Part shown: positions 54,241-64,000 of the stretch, one piece after another
How positions within the stretch are numbered: position 1 is the stretch's first letter
Layout: every line of letters starts with the position of its first letter
Source: Rhizophagus clarus
Lineage: Eukaryota > Glomeromycota > Glomeromycetes > Glomerales > Glomeraceae
Assembly (NCBI GenBank): GCA_015698045.1
Contig: BLAL01000197.1
Coordinates: 1,364,001 to 1,428,000 of the forward strand
Reading direction: 5' to 3'
Length of the DNA: 64,000 nucleotides
Notes under the pieces: model-generated
What the model was told of the DNA's origin: nothing
The model's database searches: none
The model's input: only the letters and a program-made list of their open reading frames with translations
Translations under genes and position numbers: made by a program

Positions 54241-56766
54241 TTAAAAACGATTGATCTCTTCCGTAATTTCTTCATCATCATCAACATCAGCAATATTACT
54301 ACTACCCTTTATTCTAGGGGATGCAGGTGCCGACAAAGGCTTAGGAATTTTGGTTTTAATATAACTTTCAAATTCTCCAGCTTCAACTCCAGCAAATGAA
54401 TCAGGATAAGTTCTGTATAAAGCTAACTTTCTTGCCCTAACATATTCCATACCCATGATTTTCCAATCTAATAAATCTGATAACCTTTCAGTTCTATTAC
54501 GTTGAGTAATTCTTTGACGTCTGGATTTTTGACAAAATTGTAACATATAATCAGCCATCTGATTTATTGATTCTTCAGTCGTTTTCATACGACGATCCAC
54601 AATGTATATACCGTAATCTATATACAAAAAGAAAATATTTTGTTTTAGATTAATAATTGATACATACATATATATTGATTGTTTGATTTAATGGAATCAA
54701 TTTAAAGTTACCATCAGGTGTTTCAAGTATATCTTGCATAAAACCACCGTATCCTGAAAGGTTTGATGTGATACAAGGTACACCCATAAGAGTACACTCT
54801 GCAGGCGAAGAGCCCCAAGGTTCATAATAACTGGGAAATACGCCAAGATGACTTCCACGAACGAAATCTTCATAATCCAATCCAATCAAAGGACTACCAG
54901 AACTCATATATTCTGGGTGAAATATAATTTTCACTCGATCACCTGGGCTATTTAACAATCGAACGCGACGAATAGAATTTAAAATAGGATCTGTCACATC
55001 ATCAACCATATTATGTGTGACTATCGGTGGCCACCCCCCACGTTTTAGAGCAATGACACGTCTTTTCAGGAATACTTTATCCTTATTAGTGAGTAATTCA
55101 TCAGGTTCCACTATCGCATCCACGATATCACCACTACGAGATAAAATAATAAATATTTATATTAACGCAATAAATAAATCTAATGTTTTATAACATAAAT
55201 CTAAAAGTTACCCAGCATAACGAGCGGCTTTTTCAAATATTCTCTGTCCAATCTTTTCCGTAATATCTTTTATAGTTTCTTTTAATTGCTTAGTAACAGC
55301 TTGACCTTTCAAAGATTCCACGGCAAACGACTGTGTAGCAGCAGGCATAACTATGAAAGCCACGACAGTTACCGGGGAATTACAAGCTATTAAACGAGAA
55401 TTTAAACCTAATAATAAAATGAAAAAAAAAAGATTAAAAAATTTTAATATTTTAATAAATAGAATCAGGAATAATTTATTCAAAAAGTACCTACGTCCTA
55501 ATGATTCAATAAATGTATCAACGCCTTTATTTTTAAATTCATAATGACCGGCTGTAAAGAAATATAATGTATTATCCAAATCGAAATCATAATGACCGTA
55601 GAAATGTCCTCTAACAAAATCATGAATCTTTTCCTTATTTTGCGCGTGTAAATTTTGGAATTCATGCATAGCAGAAAACTTTACTGCATTTAACCCAATA
55701 GGAAGGATACCATCTAAATTAATAAATAAATTTCTCGTATTATAACATACTCTTTTTTTTTTTAAAAAAAAAAAAATAAAAAAAAAATAAAAAAATAATT
55801 TAGTCTAGATCATCAACTCACCTGGTTTTCTTTTTATCAAATGTTCAGCTTCAAAAGCAGTAATTTGACTAACAGTAGTAAATACATCGGAACAATGAGC
55901 TGCAGCACGCTCGATATGATATCGATGATATATTCCACGTTTTCCAGCTTCCTCTTCAACATTGAAATTTTTTATATTATTGTAAAAATCCACAGATCCA
56001 GAACATAAATAACGACCGAGTAAGGTTGCGTGAGAGGTAAATATAGTTGTCAAATCGATGTGACGTTTTCTTATGAGAGGAATTCCAACAGAGGCCAACC
56101 AATCATGAAAATGTGCTATCACGGCGGCATTCCTTTCACGAACGACAAACTATATTTTAAATAACAAGTATTTAAATATCATATGAAATCCACGTGCATG
56201 CAAAGATGGTAACACGAAACGTAATGTACGTAAAAATTACATCATTTAAAAACCAAGATATCAAATAACCAAACAAAATTGCATCATTAACTTCCTGATC
56301 ATTGGGAGGCGAAGGGATACTAGCGACTTTCCATAAATCAGCCTTCCATTCTTCCAACCTTGTAGAAATTGAACTAGTATCAAAGAGGATAACACGAGGC
56401 GAACTTTCAATTAGCCATCTTCCATACATCCATCGAACTCCTTGACGAGACATTTCTTCGAGAATCTCCTTCATATGAGGGTTGGTCACTTCTTCAGGTT
56501 CGACTTCTGCGATTGCAGTTTTATAATATAAGGGACCAATGAGAGTATATCTATCACCAAATTCATGAATTGTTACTGGAGCTTTTGATCTTATTACACT
56601 ATAAACTCCGCCAACTACCAAAAAATAAATTAAAATAAAATAAATTTCAACAAAAAAAATTAGGTTCATAAATTAGTTCATTAAAATTATTATCATCTTT
56701 TGTACCTTTGTTTGCAACTTCCCATGAAATTTCGAATAATATAGGATTATGGACATCTCGAGTCAT
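54241..56766 (-). CDS. GSY1: Glycogen synthase (UDP-glucose:glycogen glucosyltransferase, GT3 family), 7 exons, 658 residues
   Basis: Minus-strand exons: 56766-56706, 56614-56241, 56149-55822, 55713-55495, 55407-55212, 55133-54712 and 54617-54241 (TAA). All are GT-AG and in phase, totalling 1977 nt. The enzyme adds glucose from UDP-glucose to growing glycogen in the cytosol. Diagnostic parts: [20 protein letters not shown] near the start (UDP-glucose site); [50 protein letters not shown] (catalytic Glu region); and [20 protein letters not shown], the Arg-rich helix that senses glucose-6-phosphate in yeast Gsy2. The C-terminal tail holds Ser-rich [12 protein letters not shown], a likely phosphorylation site, then an acidic end. 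Length is slightly below the yeast enzymes because the tail is short. The donor at 54711 is preferred over read-through to a later GT because it restores [12 protein letters not shown]. The gene looks fully functional. Confidence 0.96.
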
Positions 56767-57350
56767 GTTTTGTTAATAGTAATAGCAAAATAAAAGAAAA
56801 AAAAAAAAGAATTACGAAAAAAAAAGTAAACGAGAAATATTTTTTTTTTTTTTTTTCTTAAGTGAAATTTTTATATATATATAAGTGATTAAATAGGATT
56901 AGTCGATATAAATTTTGTGCCTGTATTTACTAAATTACTTACTGATCAACGTGTTATAAAATAACAAAATTAAGTAAGTATAAACCAGCCATTTGACCAA
57001 AATTAGGATGAAGTGTTGAGGGCACATGTTAAGCATACCGCCTTTCAGACAAAGTAATAATTCGTACGCAAATTTTTCGGATCATTAAAAATAATGATTA
57101 AAAGATAACGCTTTTATTCGTGGGAAAATCTTTTACTATTACTTGTTATAAGCATCCTTTACAAGATCACCTCATTTCAACCCCATCATAAAATGATGGA
57201 CATAAAAGTAAAATGGCGTGTGAAATATGCAGTCAAGTAATGGCGCCACGAAAAAAATCCGCAGTAGAACAATTGATGGAAAAATATCTTTTATTTCATA
57301 TAATCATAAACATAAACATAAACATAAACATATATATATACTGCATATTC
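56767..57350. other. Glycogen synthase promoter region
   Basis: Upstream of the glycogen synthase ATG (transcribed leftwards) and downstream of the seven-helix gene (also minus), so both read the same way with about 580 bp between. TATATATATA near 56875 is a TATA-like candidate. ATAAAC repeats occur at 57303-57335 near the 3' end of the membrane-protein gene. Confidence 0.5.
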
Positions 57351-58567
57351 TTATAAAGAATTCATAGGATAAAAATCGATAAATTCATAAGTTCCGGGAT
57401 AAAATTCTGCTTGTAAAATACCGATCAAAGCGATAAAAAAACATAATGGAATGGAAATATTAGTAAGAAAGAAAAATGATCTGCTAGCGATTGGTTGATT
57501 AAATAATATATAATGAAGAATCGAAACGGTAATTAAAGATATACTATGCCATAGAAATACATAAATACATGAGAAATTTAATATTCTCATCTGGTTAAAT
57601 TAAATATAAAGTCAGTATATTTTTATATAACATGAAATTTGATTAATTTGATTAATTTTTATTATTACCTTTCTTATATTTTGATTTATTTTCATATTTG
57701 TTAATACTTTAATGTTCTTGTTGGTATCTCCATTTTGATTTAATCCAATGGAACTACTTTCACTTGAACTCATAATACTGTTGATACCAGTATCATCATC
57801 ATTAACTCCCGCCAAAATAAAACTATTTTTAGTAAATTCCACCAATTTTTTACCATAGTAAACGGCGGCCAATGCAAAACTTAATTGTACCAAACCATAA
57901 CCTGCCCAATGAAATCCGAATGTCAAACATAAAAATTTTGAAGAAGTATGAGGAGGTAGGTTATGTCTTGCTACACCAGTTAAAATGGCCAATGTTTGAG
58001 AATATATTATATGTATAAAAAAAAATGTCCAAAATATATTTGTTATTTGTGATCCTTTGAGTAATAATATGGTAGGAGAATTTTCATTGGAAAATTTATA
58101 GAATGTCATTCTTGGAAGCATTCGAAAGATTCCAGCTAAATACGTGGCAATTGTAAAATCACCGGTAAACCAACTGAGATCATAAATCATTTCTCTCATG
58201 ATAGGATAATCCGAAAACCAATTCATTTGTTGAACTATATTTGTAAATGTTCGAGCCATACTGAACACAGAAAGTCCTAATAAATAACCTTCTAATGGAA
58301 CGAAACATCCTTTCTCCCAAATATGTCCTTTACGTGCTATAATTCTAAATATTAATAACGAAGTTGCCCCGATCGTTAATATTATGAAAAGTACATCGGA
58401 ACAAATATAAAACGCTTGTAATGTTAGATCGTAATTACAATTCGTTATCGAATAACCCCATCTGTTATCAACAAAAAATTGAGATTAATATTTGTTAAAT
58501 TCTTGTCAATGATATTTCAAATCTTTACTTACTCGCACTCTGGAAGCTTTTTTGTGTTATCGGTCAT
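57351..58567 (-). CDS. Seven-transmembrane protein, receptor-like topology (355 residues, 3 exons)
   Basis: Minus-strand exons: 58567-58533, 58461-57669 and 57590-57351 (TAA), GT-AG and in phase. After a short polar N-terminus (MTDNTKKLPECEWGYSITNC) seven hydrophobic segments follow: AFYICSDVLFIILTIGATSL, YLLGLSVFSMARTFTNIV, FTGDFTIATYLAGIF, IFWTFFFIHIIYSQTLAIL, FGFHWAGYGLVQLSFALAAV, IYVFLWHSISLITVSILHYI and FFLTNISIPLCFFIALIGIL. A Ser/Asn-rich cytosolic-like loop (GINSIMSSSESSSIGLNQNG) lies between helices 5 and 6, the usual position of the large third loop in seven-helix receptors. I do not recognise the family; a GPCR-like role is only inferred from topology. The frame is intact and introns are clean. 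Confidence 0.85.
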
Positions 58568-59300
58568 TAGATATTCTATTGTTCTATTTCTATTTGATTC
58601 ATTAATCGTGTAAATTTTTTTTTTTTTTGACTCGTTAACTTATATATCTTTTTTTTTTAACTCGTTAGCTTATTTTACTTTTTTTAACTCGTTAGCTTAT
58701 ATATACTTTTTTTGACTCGTTAGTTTATGTTTTTTTTTTTGATTAATTTTGTAGTAATATCAATCAATAAACATTATTGGTAATCATAGATAAACAAAAT
58801 TTTAATAGAATGTTTTTCAATAATTCTGGAGAACAAACAGGTTACTTTAAAAGGGAGGAAGATTCACATTTTATTGATTTGATTGGCTACGTGAATATTC
58901 GGTAATGCCCGATGATCAATTCTGCATAAGAATTCATATAATATACGGTTAAAATTTCCTATTTTTTTTTTAGTTCGCAACTTGCCGGCTGAAAAGTTGG
59001 ATAATCAAAGAATATTAATATATATATATATATATATATTTTTTTTTTTTTCTGGTACTGGGCTTTTAATTAAGTAGATGATTATCAAATCAAAGCAAAT
59101 ATTATTTTTCTATTTTTATACGAGTAAGATGATTAAAATAATGCATAAATTGAACGTATGATCAGGTGATGATTGGGCATTAAAAATTAAAAAAAAAGTT
59201 ATTAATTAACAAATTTGATTTCACTAATGAGATTTCCAAATGTAGCATGAAAATATTTACATGATTTCATTTTTCTTTATAATTATTTGAAGAAAAGGAA
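58568..59300. promoter_or_regulatory. Upstream region of the seven-helix gene with a ~40-bp tandem repeat
   Basis: Right upstream of the start (58608-58735) the unit TTTTTTTAACTCGTTAGCTTATATA occurs about four times with variations (GACTCGTTAACTTATATAT, AACTCGTTAGCTTATTTTAC, GACTCGTTAGTTTATG). An AT dinucleotide run is at 59019-59038. A promoter role is inferred from position only. Confidence 0.45.
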
Positions 59301-62010
59301 AATTTTATCCAAAACCAATCTTTGCCTCTGATCCCGAACGAGTAATAAGACGACAAGAAGAAGTGAAAGAAAAAAAGAAATATTCTTTTGATTATATTAA
59401 AAGGAAATCATGCTGTTTTTTAACATATTGATATTTTTTTGGACTAAGGTACAAATTACATAAATGCCATCATCATTTAGATTAAACATTACACAGGTAA
59501 AAATTACTCTGCTAAAAAAGATGGCTTATTGAGTTTTATTTACTTTTTTATTATATTATTATATGAAGTACAAATTCATTATTATCAATTTATATGATTA
59601 ATTTGCAATGACATAATAAACTCTGCGCACATCCAAATTAAAAATAAATTAAATTACACACGAGTTTAAATTTATAATTAGTAACAATAAATAAAATAAA
59701 CAACGTAAATATTTAAAATAATTAACAAACATTTTTAATATATTAAAAAACAAACTCCATTTCAAACTTTTCGTGACGTCATTTTAATAAATCTGATTAA
59801 TTTTACTCTTTTCGACTAATAATAAAAAAGAAAAAATACTTTTTAACTAATGAAATTCGTTAATAATTAATTAATCCACTTTCACTTGTCCATGTATAAA
59901 AAATTTTTTTGTAATCTAATTCAGACTATCGATAATTTTACGAGATCACAATAGCGATTACCATCATTGTTACAATTGGGGCTTGATCCGAATTCTTGAT
60001 TTTTTTCATTGAGTAATAATTAAAAAATGGTATTATAGAAAAATTCTTCGGGCATGTTCGCTTTGTTTTATTATCTTTATTATCATTGTTTATTTTCTAT
60101 TTTCTATTTTTATTTTAGAAAAAAAAGAAAAAGATTTTATTGCAACATTATTGCAACATTCAATTAAATTTTAATTTACGCAAAAAAAACATGTTTAAAA
60201 GAGTTTCTGGTAAATATCAAATATTCAAGTTCAAGCAACAACGATCTTAACAAAAAGATTTTATTATTTGAGTAAAGAAATTTCTCATTTTCTTTCATTC
60301 TAAAACGTCGTGTCACTTGTATTTCACGTGATTTGACCAAGTAGGAAATGTTTATATTTTGAAACCCGGCACGGCCCGGACTCGGGGTTTGAATTTTTAA
60401 TTAATTTGATACTTTCAACAAACAAAAAACAAAATGGGCATTTTCAATAATTAAAAACAAAAAAAAAAAAAAAAAAAAAAAAAATAATAATAATAAATAA
60501 ATAAATGAATGAAAAGTGCGGGATTCATTAAAAATAGAGCTTGGAACTTTATTTTACAAATTTGGGATGGACATTCCATATTCCGTATTCCGTATGATCC
60601 GCAGGTTTGAAATTAGAGAAATGTTAGATAAACAATTGTTATTAACAAATAACTTTTAATAAAGTTATTAAATCTAATCTAAAGTTCGGATATCCCGAAT
60701 AAACTGAAATAACCGAGATATACACTATAAGGCTGAATAAATATAATCAATTTTCATTAACATACAAATATTAATTTTCAACCTTATTGTTTCAAATTTA
60801 TTTGGATTACAATGATTATCCGTTTGAAATAACGGATCTAAAAAATGCGATTAAATTAAAGTAAATGCATTTTAATAATTAAACGATATTTTAATAATAT
60901 ACGATGTTCCAATAATAATATGAGTTATTGATTATTTTTAACGGCGAAAAATTTCATTGAAATTATTAAGTATTGTACTTTACTTTTCTTGACAACGATT
61001 TTAAATACGGGTTGGTATTCTTGTCCCGAAATAAATTTGCCAACCCGAGCTCAGGAGCCGAATTCGGGCCTAAATTATTGCGGTAGAAATTAAGACATGG
61101 GCAAAATGTATATCGTACAACGCTGTTGAATATCCGGTTTTAATTTTGGCCAGAATTTGATATTTGAGCAAAGTTATTCCCTGCTATACCCTCCGAATAC
61201 TACAATATTAAAGCGACCCGAGGTACTATATGCAGCGTTACGATACGATAAGCCAATTTATATTAGTGAAACGTTTATAAAGATTTTAAGAACAACTTAT
61301 AATTTGTTTTTTTTTTTTTTCGATCGGACAATCTTTTCATTTATTTACATTGTTTTAACTTTAACTCTATAGTTCTAGAATACATTTTCCCTGATTCGTA
61401 AATAATAATATTTCCGACACGTGATCGCAATTCAATTATGAACCAATAATGTTTTATACATGTGATTTATTTGTTAACCGCATGACTGAAGTACTGCACC
61501 CAATGTTAAACAGTCGATTTTTGTTGGTTAGGAATAAACGCCATATGTAAATTTTATAATTAAAATAATTAATTAATATTTAATATCAATTTAAATTTTT
61601 TTTTTTATTTTACACGTTTTAGTGAAACTGGTTAAGAAATGAAAATATTGTAATTTTGCAAATGATTAAAGAATACAAAAGAAAAAAAAAATGAAAAAAA
61701 AAAAGATTTGATGAATATCTACAAATTAAACAAATTAAACTAAAAATATAAATCTATGAAATCCTTAATTAATAATATTAATGTTTATTTTTTTGTCCCA
61801 AAAATCTCGGAGCCGTTCATTTATCCCTTTGCCACCCCCCTTTAAATTGATTTCACAGGGTTCGACCATATGATACTTTTAAAAAAGGAGTATCAAAGTT
61901 CGGTTTATCCGATGTTAATTAATCTATAAAAAGTATTAATTTTTTAATAAAAAGTCGAGCGTATACGGATTTTATTAAAGATGTAATCATTACATACCCA
62001 ATTTCTATAT
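59301..62010. other. Long intergenic region
   Basis: No supported gene. Long A run with AAT/AAAT repeats at 60458-60505. Short G+C-richer islands near 60363-60392 (CCCGGCACGGCCCGGACTCG) and 61020-61075 (CCAACCCGAGCTCAGGAGCC) may be transposon remnants. The frame 61157-61372 (+) ends in low-complexity Phe/Leu. Confidence 0.5.
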
Positions 62011-62112
62011 TTACCATCGTTTACGCTCTAATGCCCCAGCAGCAAGTCTTAGACTGCCGATAATAACAGCAATAATTCCGCAAGCCCCAAGAATAGAAAG
62101 TAGTATAACCAT
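62011..62112 (-). CDS. Candidate 33-residue single-pass membrane peptide
   Basis: ATG at 62112-62110, TAA at 62013-62011. The peptide starts MVILLSILGACGIIAVIIGS, a hydrophobic helix of about 20 residues, and ends in a basic tail (...ALERKRW). Its codons are noticeably less A+T-rich than the flanks, unlike the random frames around it. The form (short, one helix, basic C-terminus) recalls fungal proteolipids such as the yeast plasma-membrane ATPase peptides Pmp1/Pmp2, but sequence identity is not convincing. CGATG|GTAAAT at its end also looks like a splice donor, so this could be the first exon of a longer gene read leftwards. Confidence 0.45.
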   Translation of the reverse strand: MVILLSILGACGIIAVIIGSLRLAAGALERKRW

Positions 62113-63247
62113 TTTGAATTTTTTTTTTTGTTTTCTTTTTTTTTTTTTTAAAAAAAAAATATGAAAGATTTGTTGTTTTTTTTAAAAAAAAAAAATTTTA
62201 AAAAATTTTTAAATTTTTGTAATTATAATTTAGAATGAAAGAGGAGAAAATAAATCGATTGGAGATAAACAGGAATTCAAGATCTTTATATATTTTTTAT
62301 ACATGTTTTTTTTTATTGATATATAAAGACTAAATGAGTAGACCAAATAAAGTCAATAATTATCCGAAAAGGTATTTCCGAAACGTTTATCATAATAATG
62401 TTCATAAATCGTGACACGACAAATAAAATACAAATAAACCAACCAAATTTAGATTCTTAATTAAAAGAAAAAAAGAGATATTTTATGGTTTAATGGAATA
62501 TTCTAAGTTGGAAAAGGTGGACCTGCTTTAAAATTTTATCCTAATAAAACTATTTATGGTAATGCTCCGGGTATGAGATGATCATTTTCTTGCCAAGAAT
62601 TGGGATGACTAATACAGTAATAAATTTTAACTCCTGATAAACCCTTCACTTTTATTTGCTTCCAAATAAGGAATCTGATAAGTTCTGTTCGTTAATTTTA
62701 TGAAATTTTCCATAATCATCAATATAAATTAACGGAGTTTTAACATTATAAATTTTTATTCTTTCTTTGAACTTAATTTCTTTGAATTTATTCGATTCGT
62801 TTTACACCGGCTTCCATTCAGCCTCGTCAAACATATAAATCTAATTTCTTCTTGGTTGCTTTAGGCTTTATTATAATAAATCCGTGTTTAGAAGGTCCAA
62901 TGAACTCCGTCATAAAAGAAATATTTATAAGTTGTGTACCCCATAATAACGATTTTATAAATGGAGGTCACACAGATTTATATCATATGTTACCTTTGTT
63001 TTGTGACCGCATGACTAATTTTGGTTTTTCTCAAAGACAAAATGTCGCAGCAATTTGATGAGGCGTTTCTACTAAGAAAGGTAATTAATTTTACATTCTA
63101 TCCAAATAAATTTGGTTAAGTATTTAATATATATGGCAGTTACAATTATTGAAGGAAAAAAAAACTCTATAAATATCTTTAAAATCACCCTCGACTGTTT
63201 TTTTTTTCATCATTTTAACATCTTTTTACGTAATTTCTTAATTATAA
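62113..63247. other. Intergenic stretch with weak fragments
   Basis: On the minus strand 62790-62640 reads NESNKFKEIKFKERIKIYNV and TPLIYIDDYGKFHKINEQNL without a stop, then breaks, so it may be an exon remnant. The + frame 62852-63058 has no recognised motif. A/T runs at 62120-62200. No gene can be supported. Confidence 0.4.
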
Positions 63248-63679
63248 ATGCAGACTGAATCATCATCTATTCCAAAAAGACCACAACTTAAAACATCCTT
63301 CTCCTATTCATTATCAACGAATAATATCTTTCCAGAATCACCAAAAAACAATCAACCCTACTCTCCTCAAGAAAATATTGATAGTCCTACATGCACTCAT
63401 AATAATAAACATTCAAAATCTAATACATTCTCATCAATCTTCTCAAATTCTCGCTCCAATTCATTTATAAAGCGTCGTCGTACTGAGACTTATCAGGAAA
63501 ATGATGAATTTACTAACGGATGTTTTGGATGCTTAACTGCTTTAGGATCAAAAACTAAGTACAGAATAAGTAACACTTGGAAATGTGTTAAATCTAAATG
63601 CAAGAAAAAATTTCATAAAAAAAGAAGTTTAGATCAGGACGAATGGAAATCAAAGGCTATAACATTGAATCAATTATAA
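63248..63679 (+). CDS. Small Ser/Asn-rich basic protein, unknown function (143 residues)
   Basis: One exon from ATG 63248 to TAA 63677-63679. The N-terminal ~85 residues are Ser/Asn/Pro-rich and probably disordered (PKRPQLKTSFSYSLSTNNIF, FSSIFSNSRSNSFIKRRRTE). The C-terminal part has a small Cys-containing segment (GCFGCLTALGSK, WKCVKSKCKKKFHKKR) with a lysine-rich patch that could act as a nuclear localisation signal. Ser-rich SP sites (ESPKN, YSPQ, DSPT) suggest phosphorylation. No family recognised. Codon use matches the other genes here and it is the longest clean frame in this part. Confidence 0.55.
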   Translation: MQTESSSIPKRPQLKTSFSYSLSTNNIFPESPKNNQPYSPQENIDSPTCTHNNKHSKSNTFSSIFSNSRSNSFIKRRRTETYQENDEFTNGCFGCLTALGSKTKYRISNTWKCVKSKCKKKFHKKRSLDQDEWKSKAITLNQL

Positions 63680-64000
63680 AACTTACTATTTGATTGGTTA
63701 GGGCCCTAATTATATTAATTATGCATATATTAATTATATTGTTTAGAAAAAAAAAAACAAAACAAAAAAAAAAAAAAAAAATCAATAATTACATTTAATT
63801 ATATTTTTTATTTTAATAATAATTTAAGATATTTATTTATACGTACGTGTGAAATCCCAATAAGAATACATTTAATAAAGATCAATCATTAATAGCTAAA
63901 CGTAACGTCGTGCAGCAACTTATCGTAAATCTATCTTGTGATAATTTAAAATCTGCGAAATTTAGATACTGTATATCTTCAAAATATTGATTTTGATAGA
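63680..64000. other. Right-edge intergenic sequence
   Basis: 3' flank of the small basic protein gene; contains a long A run (63746-63781). No feature seen. Confidence 0.5.

Noticed and set aside
54650..54711. Read-through extension of the glycogen synthase exon ([14 protein letters not shown])
   Set aside because: The donor at 54711 restores the conserved [12 protein letters not shown] junction, while the read-through would insert residues absent from the family.
1..64000. tRNA or rRNA genes
   Set aside because: I found no stretch with a convincing T-loop consensus and matching acceptor stem; a dedicated tRNA scan would settle it.

Overview
The window looks like nuclear DNA of an arbuscular mycorrhizal fungus, most likely Rhizophagus or a close relative (Glomeromycotina). 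This rests on the strong A+T bias, short GT-AG introns, and members of gene families known to be expanded there: Sel1-repeat proteins, divergent TKL-type kinases, F-box proteins, SWIM/MULE-derived proteins and coiled-coil proteins. A canonical fungal glycogen synthase is present. The species call is inference, not a database result.

Layout. 1-2738 is the 3' part of a Sel1-repeat gene that is open to the left edge. 3660-19570 is almost entirely transposable: a 650-bp inverted-terminal-repeat element, then a Russian-doll stack of hAT-type DNA transposons (elements A > B > C > D and E, 5103-10657) inside a purine-rich tract, then a second 6.6-kb hAT element (12116-18733). Both transposase genes are broken. 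21312-27743 holds a protein-kinase gene whose 5' half lies inside a 4.8-kb tandem repeat. 27750-41950 is gene-poor: small transposons, low-complexity arrays, a decayed geminivirus-like Rep pseudogene (30785-31440), an Uma2-like nuclease pseudogene (36566-36960) and a small Mutator-like element carrying telomere-like repeats (40526-40931). 41959-63679 is richer in genes: an F-box protein (+), a 4-helix-bundle plus pseudokinase gene (-), a coiled-coil protein (+), two pseudogenes, glycogen synthase in seven exons (-), a seven-helix membrane protein in three exons (-), a possible 33-residue membrane peptide (-) and a small Ser-rich basic protein (+).

Most striking feature. In 21587-26405 every ~97-112 bp tandem unit contains a full intron signature: donor GTAAG, branch-site-like CTAAC about 40 nt before the acceptor, and acceptor TTTTAG or TATAG. 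Successive introns are separated by only three nucleotides (one case of six). Joining two short upstream exons (start ATG at 21312), 46 three-nucleotide exons, the six-nucleotide exon and one apparent single-nucleotide exon gives one uninterrupted reading frame that runs into a complete TKL-like kinase domain (predicted 429 residues). If spliced as read, this is a gene of about 53 exons whose N-terminal segment is encoded one codon-equivalent per exon.

Other points. The pseudokinase gene at 43773-45453 has an MLKL-like layout (N-terminal helical bundle plus kinase fold with Asn in place of the DFG Asp). The hAT stack can be ordered in time because each inner element keeps an 8-bp target duplication in the outer one.
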